A DNA stretch of 64,000 nucleotides from Anaerotruncus rubiinfantis (GCF_900078395.1 NZ_FKLA01000009.1:409305-473304), one strand, 5' to 3'. Shown: positions 52,969 to 61,986, numbered from the stretch's first letter. Notes: generated by a model not told the origin, from the letters alone. Numbers and translations are program-made.

Positions 52969-53466
52969 ATGAAATATCTGAATTTCGCATTGGATATCCT
53001 TTTGAAAGCGGTTATGGCAGCCAGCACCGCCAGTGTCCTGATCGTTTCGTTTATACAGATTATTTCGCGCTTTGTTGCGCAGATGTCGATTGGCTGGAGC
53101 GCAGATGTTTTGCGCTTGTCCTTTATCTATGCAGTTTTCAGCGGCGCAGCATACTGCGCGAAAAAGAACGAACACATCAATCTGGATATTCTCCTTTCGC
53201 TACTGCCTGTACGCAAACGCATGATCTGTGAAACAGTGATCCTATCGGTCGTCACGGTTTTCTGCGCTGTCCTTACCAAATTTGGCTACGTCTATACTCT
53301 ATCGGGGCTTCGGCAGTCCGCGCCTTTTCTGCCAATTTCAATGGCAGTCTATTATGCGGCGCTTCCGCTTTGTACCGGTATTATGACCTTTTACTATCTG
53401 CAATTGATCATCAAAAACTTCTGCTACCTTTGTAAAAAGCAAGGAGGAGAAAGCGCATGTTTATGA
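52969..53466 (+). CDS. TRAP transporter small permease, DctQ family
   Basis: A 165-residue protein with four membrane segments. The family motif is SIGWSADVLRLSFIYAVFSG, followed by KNEHINLDILL. It overlaps the dctM gene by 10 bases. Confidence 0.9.
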   Translation: MKYLNFALDILLKAVMAASTASVLIVSFIQIISRFVAQMSIGWSADVLRLSFIYAVFSGAAYCAKKNEHINLDILLSLLPVRKRMICETVILSVVTVFCAVLTKFGYVYTLSGLRQSAPFLPISMAVYYAALPLCTGIMTFYYLQLIIKNFCYLCKKQGGESACL

Positions 53467-54725
53467 TCCTCATTCTGTTTATTGTCTTTTTCCTCGGACT
53501 GCCAATCGGCTTTGCGCTCGGAATTGTATCCACCGTGCAGATCGTTCAGATGGGCGTATCGATGAACATGGTCACCCAGCGGCTTTTTTCCGGGATCGAT
53601 AGCACCACATTGACTGCAGTTCTGCTCTTTACGCTGGCAGGGTCTCTGATGATGAAGGGCGGTATGTCCGACCGACTGATCAGCTTTGCTGACGCACTTG
53701 TGGGGCATTTGCCGAGCGGTATGGCAATGGTGAGCGTGCTGGCCTGTATGTTTTTCGCGGCGCTGACCGGCGCTGCGGTGGCTGCTGCCGCAGCAATCGG
53801 CGGAATCATGATTCCGGTCATGTTAGAAAAAGGCTATGATAAGGGATTTACCTCCTCGCTTCTGGCAACGGCCAGTTCGATTGGTCCGATTATTCCGCCG
53901 AGCATTCCCCTACTGATCTACGGAGTGATCGCAAGCTGTTCGGTGGCAAAGCTTTTCATTGGAGGGATCATCCCCGGTATCCTGATGGGGGTTTCCTTGA
54001 TGGCTGTTAGCTACTTTGTCGGAAAAAAAAGAGGTTATATCGGACGACCGAAGCGTGCGACGGCAAAAGAGATTTTCACAGCAGCTAAAAGTGCTGTTTT
54101 TGCGCTGCTCATTCCGGTAATTATTCTGGGCGGAATTATGTCCGGTATTTTTACTGCTACCGAATCCGCTTCTATTGCAGTGGTTTATGCTCTGCTCATC
54201 GGCATCTTTATCTACAAGACCCTGCCTTTACGTGAGATTCTCGCGTCGCTGATAGATGCCTCGAAAACCACCGGAATGGTGCTGCTGGTCGTCGGCTTTG
54301 CCTCTCTCTTCACTTGGGTGATCAGCATGCAGATGCTTCCCGCCCGGCTCACCGAACTTATGAGTTCAGTCATCCATTCAAAATATCTGTTCCTTCTGGT
54401 GGTCAATGTGATCTTGCTGATTGCAGGCACTTTCATCGATACGACCAGTGCAGTGCTGATCTTCTCGCCGCTCTTTTTGCCGATGGCGCAGAGTTTCGGG
54501 ATTGATCCAATCCATCTTGGTGTTGTAATTGCAGTAAATCTAAGTATCGGTATGTGCACCCCCCCACTCGGGGTCTGTCTGTTCGTCACCAGCGGAATCA
54601 CACAGCTCCCGCTCAAAGGGATGTTCCGGGATCTTATCCCACAGCTGGCCGCATTGGTGATCGTGCTGCTGATTATCACTTATTTCCCATGGACGGTTAC
54701 AGCGTTGCCGGCACTGGTTGCCTGA
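53457..54725 (+). CDS. TRAP transporter large permease, DctM family
   Basis: A 422-residue polytopic membrane protein. Landmarks are TLAGSLMMKGGMSDRLI, FAALTGAAVAAAAAIGG, PIIPPSIPLLIYGV, IFTATESASIAVVYA and GMCTPPLGVCLFV. ATG 53457 lies inside the end of dctQ after AAGGAGGAG. Confidence 0.93.
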   Translation: MFMILILFIVFFLGLPIGFALGIVSTVQIVQMGVSMNMVTQRLFSGIDSTTLTAVLLFTLAGSLMMKGGMSDRLISFADALVGHLPSGMAMVSVLACMFFAALTGAAVAAAAAIGGIMIPVMLEKGYDKGFTSSLLATASSIGPIIPPSIPLLIYGVIASCSVAKLFIGGIIPGILMGVSLMAVSYFVGKKRGYIGRPKRATAKEIFTAAKSAVFALLIPVIILGGIMSGIFTATESASIAVVYALLIGIFIYKTLPLREILASLIDASKTTGMVLLVVGFASLFTWVISMQMLPARLTELMSSVIHSKYLFLLVVNVILLIAGTFIDTTSAVLIFSPLFLPMAQSFGIDPIHLGVVIAVNLSIGMCTPPLGVCLFVTSGITQLPLKGMFRDLIPQLAALVIVLLIITYFPWTVTALPALVA

Positions 54726-54768
54726 TCTTCCACATCCGAAACGAAATCATGAAAAAGGAGCTCCAAAC

Positions 54769-55998
54769 ATGTCAATCCTCTTGAAAAATGCCAATCTTGT
54801 GGATGTCTGCAACAAGCAGACACTCCTGGGTTTCGACCTGTTCATCGATAAGAACAGGATTTGTAAAATTGGCCGTGAACTTCGCTGCGAAGCGGAGGAA
54901 ACCTATGATCTGGACGGCAGATGGGTGATGCCGGGGCTAATCAATATGCACGAGCATCAGTCCTATAAACGGCTGATCGGCCCGCTTTACGGCCCGAGCG
55001 GCGCCTGCACCAATCTGAAGGGCACCGATCTTGGAATTCGCGGTGTGCGTACCGCACTTTTCTCGCTCAAATGTGGGATTACAACCATCTGTGAGATGGG
55101 CTCCCTTTGCGGACTGAGCTATTCGATGCGCAGTGCGATTGAAAACGGGGTGATCCCTGGCCCCAGAATGTTTATTTCAGGACAGCACTTTACCACGACT
55201 GGCGGACATGCCTATGAGCTGGCCGCAGAGGTGGATACTCCGGAAGAGATGGTAAAGGCGGTACGCGGAACGATTAAACAGGGCGTCGACTGGATCAAGC
55301 TGCTCTGTTCCCATGAACCGGTTGTCGACGGCAATGATGGTCCCATCTGCGCGGAAATGAGCGAGGAACTGATTTCTGTAGCAGTTACCGAGGCACACGC
55401 GCGGCAGAAAAAAGTTGCCGTTCATGTGATGGGTGAGCTCGAACTCCAACGGGTGATCAATGCCGGCGTGGATGCCGTCCACCATGGGGCCTTTCTGACA
55501 CTTAAACAGGCTCGCCAGATGAAAGAAAAAGGCATAGCGTTCGTATCTACCATCAGCGCCTACCGAAACACATCGAGCCCCGCTTTTGAACGAGGGGAAC
55601 AGTGGGCAAGGGAAAATCTCATTTTACGCCCAGGCTTTGAATCGGCATTGAAAAATGCGATGCAGGCGGATGTGCTGATTGCCCCAGGCACCGATTCTCT
55701 TGGGGATTTGGTGGACGAACTGATTTTTATGCACCGTTTTGGCATGGGCCGAATGGAATGCCTGCGGTCGGCAACCCTGAATGGCGCACAAATTCTCGGG
55801 CAGGAGCAGTATCTTGGCAGTCTCACCGAAGGAAAGCTTGCCGATCTGGTCGTATTGGAGGCCGACCCCAGCGAGAATCTCGAAAACCTGCGCAGGGTTA
55901 TGTGGGTGATGAAAGATGGATTAATTTATCATTTGCCGAATCTCTCACTGGAACATATGAATCCTCGTTGGTTGCTTGAATCTGCGCCAATGGTATGA
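54769..55998 (+). CDS. Amidohydrolase-superfamily protein (imidazolonepropionase/dipeptidase-like)
   Basis: A 409-residue metal-dependent hydrolase. The first metal motif is MHEHQ in LINMHEHQ, near residue 66 (His-x-His pattern). Lys in DWIKLLCS could be the bridging carboxylated lysine. Further ligands are VHVMGE and VHHGAF, and the Asp of APGTDSL. The C-terminal EGKLADLVVLEADP is typical of the family. It hydrolyses an amide or ester of unknown identity. ATG 54769 has GGAG upstream. It closes the GntR/RraA/TRAP operon before a strong terminator, so the TRAP ligand may be an amide or ring-containing acid. Confidence 0.8.
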   Translation: MSILLKNANLVDVCNKQTLLGFDLFIDKNRICKIGRELRCEAEETYDLDGRWVMPGLINMHEHQSYKRLIGPLYGPSGACTNLKGTDLGIRGVRTALFSLKCGITTICEMGSLCGLSYSMRSAIENGVIPGPRMFISGQHFTTTGGHAYELAAEVDTPEEMVKAVRGTIKQGVDWIKLLCSHEPVVDGNDGPICAEMSEELISVAVTEAHARQKKVAVHVMGELELQRVINAGVDAVHHGAFLTLKQARQMKEKGIAFVSTISAYRNTSSPAFERGEQWARENLILRPGFESALKNAMQADVLIAPGTDSLGDLVDELIFMHRFGMGRMECLRSATLNGAQILGQEQYLGSLTEGKLADLVVLEADPSENLENLRRVMWVMKDGLIYHLPNLSLEHMNPRWLLESAPMV

Positions 55999-56054
55999 TA
56001 TACAGTTTATTGGACCCCGGCGCGGGGGTGGGATGACTTTTAGAGAAATCAGAT

Positions 56055-56092
56055 AAAGGACCGGTCAGGGAACGATCCCTGACCGGTCCTTT
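56055..56092. terminator. Bidirectional rho-independent terminator
   Basis: AAAGGACCGGTCAGGG pairs perfectly with CCCTGACCGGTCCTTT. It ends the amidohydrolase operon. The convergent hydrogenase-sensor operon ends 110 bases further on. Confidence 0.9.
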
Positions 56093-56203
56093 GTAGCTTC
56101 TAAAATTTTATGAATAAACACGACCATCCGCATCTCACTGAACAGATTTCGGGTGGATGCTTGCCCTGAAACCGATTTTTCAACCCACGGACTGCGCAGC
56201 GGC

Positions 56204-57376
56204 TCAGCACATGCTGAGTTTAACATTTTTACCCATATGGAGCAGACACTCCTGAATCTGTTTGATGATCCCCATTTTCGCGGGGAAACCGATTTCTGCA
56301 TCCAACCGCTCGTGGGCCTTGTTTTCCGCGCGCCCCACAAAAAGATTGATGTCGGTGGCCTCCTCGAAGAGCATCCGCGCGAGAAGCGACGCGCCGTCGG
56401 TCCGGTTCTTGATTTCAAAGGCCACCCGGGTTCCGGCGGTGTATTCCTGTGCGATTTCGAGCACTTTGCCAAGGGTGATGACCCCTTCGGTCACAAGGTC
56501 GATGCCTTTGATCGAAGCGGCCGCGGGGATCTCCTCGGTGCCGGTATCCGGCAGCGGAACAACCGGCGCGCGCAGATACCGGCTGGCCGCCTGTGCGGTG
56601 GTGCCGCCGCAGACAATATGCCGTCCCTCCTTTGAAAAGAACATGCGCATCACGCTTTCGTCATCCTCTCTATGCGCGGGCGGGCCGATGAGGACGTTGA
56701 CCGCCTGCCGTTTCCGCAGCTTGTAGACGATGATGGTGATGTCGTCGTCCGGCGAGCCAAGATCGAGATCCATGCAGGCTTCGGCCAATGTGGCGGCCAT
56801 CCGCTGTGGAGAGAGGTCCGGCGCGTAGCAGTCCTCCAGATGTTTGATAATATCTTCGCGCGGCCAGCCGTCGAGCATCGTTTTTCCGAGCCCCGCGTTG
56901 GTTACCCCATCCGAAAAAAGGATAAGAAAGTCTCCGGCTGCCAGCCGCAGGACGCTTTCGGAAATCTCCTTGCCGCCGATAATCCGGCGGCTGCGCTCGT
57001 AATCGAAGTTTTTCCCCGCGCGCAGCAGGATTGCGGGCGGGTTGTCAAACTGCGCGAGATAGGCTTCGGTACGGTTGTCATCCAGCTGCAGGATGGTAAA
57101 GGTCGAATAAGCCATTTTACGCACCTTGCAAACCGGGAGGGTGTCGGCCATGGTGCGGATACACTGGGAGATTGGCAGCTTGCGCGCCATCATCGTACTG
57201 AGGATTTTCGCGGTCAGCGTTGCGAGAATATTGGCTTTGACTCCGCTGCCAAGCCCATCCGAAAGTACGATGGTCGTACCGTTTTCTGTTTTGACAGTGG
57301 TATAAAAATCGCCACAGACCGGCTGGTCGTGTTTATTGATGCTGACATAGCCGCCCTCCATGAAGAGATCCTTCAT
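56204..57376 (-). CDS. SpoIIE-type (PP2C) protein phosphatase
   Basis: A 390-residue protein. The PP2C core is at residues about 1-225: VLSDGLGSGVKA, ILFSDGVTNAG and SPDDDITIIVYKL carry the metal-binding Asp residues. The remaining 160 residues are a separate, unnamed domain. It overlaps the sensory hydrogenase gene by four bases and is the third gene of that operon. SpoIIE/PP2C phosphatases next to PAS-containing [FeFe] hydrogenases are a known group C arrangement, thought to pass an H2 or redox signal to a serine-phosphorylated target. The target is unknown. Confidence 0.85.
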   Translation of the reverse strand: MKDLFMEGGYVSINKHDQPVCGDFYTTVKTENGTTIVLSDGLGSGVKANILATLTAKILSTMMARKLPISQCIRTMADTLPVCKVRKMAYSTFTILQLDDNRTEAYLAQFDNPPAILLRAGKNFDYERSRRIIGGKEISESVLRLAAGDFLILFSDGVTNAGLGKTMLDGWPREDIIKHLEDCYAPDLSPQRMAATLAEACMDLDLGSPDDDITIIVYKLRKRQAVNVLIGPPAHREDDESVMRMFFSKEGRHIVCGGTTAQAASRYLRAPVVPLPDTGTEEIPAAASIKGIDLVTEGVITLGKVLEIAQEYTAGTRVAFEIKNRTDGASLLARMLFEEATDINLFVGRAENKAHERLDAEIGFPAKMGIIKQIQECLLHMGKNVKLSMC

Positions 57377-59055
57377 TTTCTGTGCCCCTCCAGCAGAATT
57401 GCCTCCTTGAGGTCGGTCAGCGCCACTTGGGTCTCGGCGGCCGTTTCACCCAGCAGGGAAGCAATTTCATGAACGGTGCGCAGCTGCTTTTCAATGATCT
57501 CATCAGTAATGCGCGCGGCGCTCAGCTTGACGTCCATGATTTTTTCGTTTTCCAGTTCGGCTTCGGTGACATCCTTCATGATACAGATGCAGATTCCGAT
57601 GCCCTTATCGTACAGGAACTCCTGCTCCAGATATTTTTGATATTCGGGCAGGAAGACTTTCTGGGAAAAGCGCCCGCTTTCCGAAGTGATCGCCTTGACA
57701 AAGTCGAACTCGTTGAGAATGCGGGAAACCGGCGCGCCGATCAGCTCCTGTGGACGAAGCAGGCCGAAAACCGCTCCGGCCGCACGGTTGAGCTCCTGTA
57801 TGGTGAGATCGGTATTGACCGTGACAATTGCGCTTGGAACCGCGTCAATCACCTGGAGGGAGACCGACTCCGCGCGTTCCTTCATATAGGGCAGGCACAT
57901 GCTGATCTCTGCCCGGCCAAAATGAACCGCGGCCGCCTTTTCCCGGCAGGTAGCATATCCGCAGGTGCCGCAGTTGAGTTCGTCCTCCGGACGGTGCTTG
58001 CCCATCTTCTGGAGGATCGCGGTGATCTCCTGCTCGCTCGGCGGGATACAGATCACCTCCAGATCGGGGATGCTCTTTTCAAGCGCCGGGGAATCAGGCA
58101 GGTCGAAATCATCTGTCCGTCCGCCGCCGGCAAACGCCTCCACCCGGATACGCGAGGCGAGCGCCTCCTTTTTCCCGCCCGCGCAGGGCCCTCCGATACA
58201 GCTGCCGCTGCAGGCGCTCATCTCGACAAAACAATCGGAAAGACGGCCCTTTCCGATCTCTTCGAGCACCTCCATGCAGTTTTGCAGGCCGTCCACCGCA
58301 AGATAGTGGCAGCCGTTTTCCTGTTCCATGCTCTTCAGAATGCCGCCGCTTTCCGGGAAGAAACGGGAACGGCGCGGGGCGCTTTCTGCGGAAAGGGATG
58401 GAAAGGAGATCCCGCGCGCCTGCATCCAGTCGTTCAGCTCATCAAAAGTGAGCGCGTAATCCGCTCCGTCCGGGAATTGCTCGCATTCGTCCTTCTTGGA
58501 GATGCAGGGCCCGATGAATACGACCACCGCATCCGGGTCCTGCGTTTTCAGGAGTTTGGCGTGCGCCTGCATCGGAGAGAGAACCGGCGCGAGATGCCGC
58601 AAAGCCTTGGGAAAACGCGTTTGGATGAGCTTTACAACCGTCGGGCAGCAGGAAGAAATGAGCAGCTGACCGCGGCGTTCGCGCACAAGCTGTTCATAGC
58701 GGGACTTCACCAGATATGCCCCTTCGGCTGTCTCCCGCGCGCCGGCAAAGCCCAGCGCGCGCAGCGCCTGCGCAAAGGCGTCAAATCCGTCGACCGGATA
58801 GCTTGCGATAAAAGCGGGCGCTACGCTTGCAACGACGGTTTTGCCGCCTGCGATCGCGCTTTCGACCGCTTGGATATCGCTGCGCACCACCTTGGCCTGC
58901 TGTGGACATACCAGGATACAATTGCCGCAGTAGATACAATCCTGCAGGATGACCTGTGCCTGGTGGTTTTTCACTTCGATGGCCTTCACTGGACAGCCGC
59001 GGACGCATTTATAGCAATTTTTGCAGTTGGCTTTTTTCAGCTTCAGGATTTCCAT
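57373..59055 (-). CDS. Sensory [FeFe] hydrogenase-like protein (group C, HydS-like) with PAS domain
   Basis: A 560-residue protein. Domains in order: two N-terminal [4Fe-4S] ferredoxin motifs (CKNCYKCVRGC, CIYCGNCILVC); an H-cluster hydrogenase domain (SSCCP near 131, IGPCISKKDE, and MSACSGSCIGGPC) with all cluster-binding cysteines retained; an extra [4Fe-4S] motif CGTCGYATC near 380; a PAS domain (about 415-520); and a C-terminal helical tail. The motifs differ from the catalytic form (TSCCP, MPCTAKK, MACPGGC), as expected for group C sensory enzymes. It probably senses H2 or redox state and controls the SpoIIE phosphatase encoded next. It does not look like a bulk catalyst. Start ATG 59055, five bases after the mini-ferredoxin gene. 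Confidence 0.88.
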   Translation of the reverse strand: MEILKLKKANCKNCYKCVRGCPVKAIEVKNHQAQVILQDCIYCGNCILVCPQQAKVVRSDIQAVESAIAGGKTVVASVAPAFIASYPVDGFDAFAQALRALGFAGARETAEGAYLVKSRYEQLVRERRGQLLISSCCPTVVKLIQTRFPKALRHLAPVLSPMQAHAKLLKTQDPDAVVVFIGPCISKKDECEQFPDGADYALTFDELNDWMQARGISFPSLSAESAPRRSRFFPESGGILKSMEQENGCHYLAVDGLQNCMEVLEEIGKGRLSDCFVEMSACSGSCIGGPCAGGKKEALASRIRVEAFAGGGRTDDFDLPDSPALEKSIPDLEVICIPPSEQEITAILQKMGKHRPEDELNCGTCGYATCREKAAAVHFGRAEISMCLPYMKERAESVSLQVIDAVPSAIVTVNTDLTIQELNRAAGAVFGLLRPQELIGAPVSRILNEFDFVKAITSESGRFSQKVFLPEYQKYLEQEFLYDKGIGICICIMKDVTEAELENEKIMDVKLSAARITDEIIEKQLRTVHEIASLLGETAAETQVALTDLKEAILLEGHRK

Positions 59056-59060
59056 CTGGT

Positions 59061-59306
59061 TCAGCCCGCTTCCTTCAGAATGTGATTTTCAAAGACGCTT
59101 TCGGCGTTTTCGGGCGTGACGCCGGTGATGAGCCGGCCGTCCACCTGGATGCTGACGCCCTGGTCGCAATGTCCCAGGCAGATGCTTGACCCGAGCTGGA
59201 CGCGGTCCTCGAGATGATTTTGCCGGACCAGCTCGGCAAAACGTTCGCGGACGCGGTAGGAGCCGTTGACATGACAGGCGCTGCCAATACAGATTAGAAC
59301 TTTCAC
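59061..59306 (-). CDS. Thioredoxin-like [2Fe-2S] ferredoxin, copy 1
   Basis: An 81-residue single-domain protein. The [2Fe-2S] ligands are Cys6/Cys11 (CIGSAC) and Cys43/Cys47 (CLGHC), the CX4C...CX3C pattern of the thioredoxin-like ferredoxins related to HydC/NuoE. It is the first gene of the sensor operon and is a paralogue of the protein at 63705. It may deliver electrons to the sensory hydrogenase. Confidence 0.85.
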   Translation of the reverse strand: MKVLICIGSACHVNGSYRVRERFAELVRQNHLEDRVQLGSSICLGHCDQGVSIQVDGRLITGVTPENAESVFENHILKEAG

Positions 59307-59355
59307 AATGTAAACCTCCCGGCTGACAATTCAAAATTTGGTCAATATTGCTTTA

Positions 59356-59385
59356 AGTATACGACGAGTGTTAATTAATTGTCAA
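59356..59385 (-). promoter_or_regulatory. Sigma-A-type promoter of the sensor-hydrogenase operon
   Basis: On the minus strand TTGACA (59385-59380) and TATACT (59361-59356) are spaced by 18 bases, about 50 bases upstream of the first gene. The -35 box lies inside a Rex-like site (59368-59385). Confidence 0.75.
59368..59385. promoter_or_regulatory. Candidate Rex-binding site, sensor operon
   Basis: On the minus strand TTGACAATTAATTAACAC matches 11 of the 14 fixed positions of the clostridial Rex consensus TTGTTAANNNNTTAACAA. It overlaps the -35 region. Rex is an NADH-responsive repressor of fermentation and hydrogenase genes in Clostridia. Confidence 0.45.
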
Positions 59386-59501
59386 TCTCTGCGGGCCAGG
59401 AAAATCTGCAAAAACGGGGGGAATTAGCCATTGACCGATAAAACAGTTTTTTTGCCCAAAAAAGAAGGGAAAAATTCTACAATTAGTCCAACTAAAATGC
59501 C

Positions 59502-59530
59502 TTTCCAAAAGTTGTTGCCTATGGTATACT
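59502..59530 (+). promoter_or_regulatory. Promoter of the bifurcating-hydrogenase operon
   Basis: TTTCCA (59502-59507) and consensus-like TATACT (59525-59530) are spaced by 17 bases. Transcription would begin near 59537, just before a Rex-like site. Confidence 0.55.
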
Positions 59531-59544
59531 TAACTTGTTTTGGA

Positions 59545-59562
59545 TTGTTACAATTTTATCAA
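59545..59562. promoter_or_regulatory. Candidate Rex-binding site, HydABC operon
   Basis: TTGTTACAATTTTATCAA matches 12 of 14 fixed positions of TTGTTAANNNNTTAACAA. It lies about 8 bases downstream of the predicted start of transcription, a good position for repression. Confidence 0.5.
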
Positions 59563-59622
59563 TCTCCCCTCTGCCGATGCACCGTGGCGTGTGCGACGAA
59601 AACGTAAAGAAGGATGGTCCAT

Positions 59623-60111
59623 ATGGGAAACACAACCAATTTTGACAAGGCTGAAGAAATTCTTCAGGCGCATGGAAAAAAGGAATCCGCCCTGATTGCG
59701 ATCATGCAGGATATCCAGGCGGAATACCGCTATCTGCCGCCCGATATTCTCGAGTACATTGCAAAGGGGCTGGGCATCGGTGTGGCGAAGGTGTACAGCG
59801 TCGCCACCTTCTACGAGAATTTTTCGCTTGAACCAAAGGGCAAATACGTCATCCGCATCTGCGACGGCACCGCCTGCCATGTGCGCAAGTCGATTCCGAT
59901 CCTGGAAGCGCTGCGCAAGGAACTGGGCCTCTCGGATAAGAAACACACCACCGATGACCAGGTTTTTACGGTGGAAACCGTCTCCTGCCTGGGCGCCTGC
60001 GGGCTTGCGCCGGTTTTGACGGTGAACGACAAAGTTCATCCCGCCATGACGCCGGACAAAGCGCGGGAGCTGCTGAAAGAACTCAAAGAGGAGGACGCGG
60101 GAAATGCCTAA
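59623..60111 (+). CDS. hydC: Bifurcating [FeFe] hydrogenase, NuoE-like gamma subunit
   Basis: A 162-residue thioredoxin-fold [2Fe-2S] subunit. Four cluster ligands are readable in CDGTACHV and CLGACGLAP, and an N-terminal helical region (EEILQAHGKKESALIAIMQD) matches NuoE. It is the HydC subunit of the NAD- and ferredoxin-dependent hydrogenase. ATG 59623 is chosen because AAGAAGG lies nine bases upstream; an in-frame ATG at 59614 overlaps that site. The gene overlaps hydB by eight bases. Confidence 0.93.
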   Translation: MGNTTNFDKAEEILQAHGKKESALIAIMQDIQAEYRYLPPDILEYIAKGLGIGVAKVYSVATFYENFSLEPKGKYVIRICDGTACHVRKSIPILEALRKELGLSDKKHTTDDQVFTVETVSCLGACGLAPVLTVNDKVHPAMTPDKARELLKELKEEDAGNA

Positions 60112-61984
60112 GGTCAATACATACGCCGAGCTTTCTGAACTGCGCGGGTTTGCGCAGCGTTCGCTCGGCATGCAGAAAAAACAGGTGCTCATCTGTGCCG
60201 GTACCGGCTGCGTCGCGGGCGGTTCGCTGGTCATTTACGACCGGATCAAAAAAGCCTGTGAGGAGCGCGGGCTTGACGTCTGTGTCGAACTGCGCCACGA
60301 GCCCCACGGCGAAAATATCGGGCTCAAAAAGAGCGGCTGCCATGGATTCTGCGAGATGGGCCCGCTGCTGAAGATCGAGCCGCTGGACGTGCTCTACATC
60401 AAGGTGAAACCGGACGACTGTGAAGAGATCATCGAAAAATCGGTGATCGGCGACGAGGTGATCGACCGCCTGCTTTATAAGCTGGAAGGCAGGACCTATC
60501 CAAGTCAGCATGAGATCCCGTTTTATAAAAAACAGACCCGCCTCGTGCTGCATAACTGCGGACAGAACGACGCGGAGGACGTGCTCGAATACATCGCCAA
60601 AGGCGGCTATGAAGCTTTCGCAAAGGCGCTTTCCTCGATGACCGGCGAGGAGATCTGCAAGCAGATCTCCGAATCGAATCTGCGCGGCCGCGGCGGCGGC
60701 GGGTTCCCGACCGGCCGCAAATGGGAACAGGTGCGCCGCCAGAAGGAGCCTGTCAAATATGTCGTCTGCAACGGCGACGAAGGCGATCCGGGCGCTTTTA
60801 TGGACCGTTCGATCATGGAGGGCGACCCGCACAAGATGCTTGAGGGCATGATGATCGCGGGTTACGCGACCGGCGCACAGGAAGGCTACATCTACGTCCG
60901 CGCCGAATATCCGTTGGCGGTCAACCGCCTCAAAACCGCGATCCGAAAAGCCAAGGAACTCGGCCTGCTCGGGGAAAACATCCTGGGGTCCGGTTTCAGC
61001 TTCGAATTGCATATCAACCAGGGCGCGGGCGCGTTCGTCTGCGGCGAAGGAAGCGCGCTGACCGCTTCGATCGAGGGCAACCGCGGCATGCCGCGCGTCA
61101 AGCCCCCGCGCACAGTCGAACAGGGGCTTTTTGGAAAGCCAACCGTCCTTAACAATGTGGAAACCTTCGCCAACGTCCCGATGATTATCCTCAACGGGGC
61201 GGACTGGTTCAAATCGATCGGTCCCGAAAACAGCCCGGGCACCAAGGCGTTCGCCCTCACCGGCAATGTCAACAACACAGGGCTCATTGAGGTGCCGATG
61301 GGCACCACCCTGCGCGAGGTCATCTTTGATATCGGCGGCGGGGTCAAAAATGGCCGCGACTTCAAGGCGGTGCAGATCGGCGGGCCGTCCGGCGGCTGTC
61401 TCACGAAAGAACACCTCGACCTGCCGATGGATTTCGACTCGCTTAAAAAGGTCGGCGCGATGGTCGGCTCGGGCGGCCTGGTCGTCATGGATGACAAGAC
61501 CTGCATGGTCGAGGTTTCCCGGTTCTTCATGAATTTCACCCAGAACGAATCCTGCGGCAAATGTGTCCCCTGCCGCGAGGGTACCAAGCGGATGCTGGAA
61601 ATCCTCGAACGGATCGTTCACGGCAACGGCACGCCGGAGGATCTCGACCTGCTTGACGAGCTGGCCGAAACCATCTCCAAGACCGCACTGTGCGGGCTCG
61701 GAAAAACCGCGGCGTTCCCGGTGCAGTCTACGCTCAAATACTTCAAAGACGAGTATCTCGCCCATGTCGTCGACAAGCGCTGTCCCGCGGGCGACTGTCA
61801 GGCGCTGAAGGTCTATACGATCGATCCCGAAAAGTGCAAAGGCTGCAGCAAATGCGCGCGCGGCTGCCCGGTGAACGCGATTACCGGGAAGATCAAGGAA
61901 CCGTTCGTCATCGATCGGAACAAATGCATCAAATGCGGCGCCTGCGTGGATACCTGCCCGTTTGGGGCGATTAAGGAGGCTTAA
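60104..61984 (+). CDS. hydB: Bifurcating [FeFe] hydrogenase, NuoF-like beta subunit (NAD-binding)
   Basis: A 626-residue flavoprotein. An N-terminal thioredoxin-like [2Fe-2S] domain (CAGTGC, CHGFC) is followed by the FMN/NADH core with GRGGGGFPTG and GNGDEGDPG-like CNGDEGDPGAFMDRS. The [4Fe-4S] site is SCGKCVPCREG. Two ferredoxin motifs follow at the C-terminus: CKGCSKCARGC and CIKCGACVDTC. It exchanges electrons with NAD(H) in the heterotrimeric HydABC enzyme and probably hosts the bifurcation centre. It starts inside the end of hydC. Confidence 0.95.
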   Translation: MPKVNTYAELSELRGFAQRSLGMQKKQVLICAGTGCVAGGSLVIYDRIKKACEERGLDVCVELRHEPHGENIGLKKSGCHGFCEMGPLLKIEPLDVLYIKVKPDDCEEIIEKSVIGDEVIDRLLYKLEGRTYPSQHEIPFYKKQTRLVLHNCGQNDAEDVLEYIAKGGYEAFAKALSSMTGEEICKQISESNLRGRGGGGFPTGRKWEQVRRQKEPVKYVVCNGDEGDPGAFMDRSIMEGDPHKMLEGMMIAGYATGAQEGYIYVRAEYPLAVNRLKTAIRKAKELGLLGENILGSGFSFELHINQGAGAFVCGEGSALTASIEGNRGMPRVKPPRTVEQGLFGKPTVLNNVETFANVPMIILNGADWFKSIGPENSPGTKAFALTGNVNNTGLIEVPMGTTLREVIFDIGGGVKNGRDFKAVQIGGPSGGCLTKEHLDLPMDFDSLKKVGAMVGSGGLVVMDDKTCMVEVSRFFMNFTQNESCGKCVPCREGTKRMLEILERIVHGNGTPEDLDLLDELAETISKTALCGLGKTAAFPVQSTLKYFKDEYLAHVVDKRCPAGDCQALKVYTIDPEKCKGCSKCARGCPVNAITGKIKEPFVIDRNKCIKCGACVDTCPFGAIKEA

Positions 61985-61986
61985 CC

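Noticed and set aside
57382..59085. 567-codon open frame on the plus strand opposite the sensory hydrogenase gene
   Set aside because: An antisense shadow; the minus strand carries clear ferredoxin, H-cluster and PAS motifs.
60083..61765. 560-codon open frame on the minus strand opposite hydB
   Set aside because: A GC-rich antisense shadow of hydB with no family motif or ribosome binding site.
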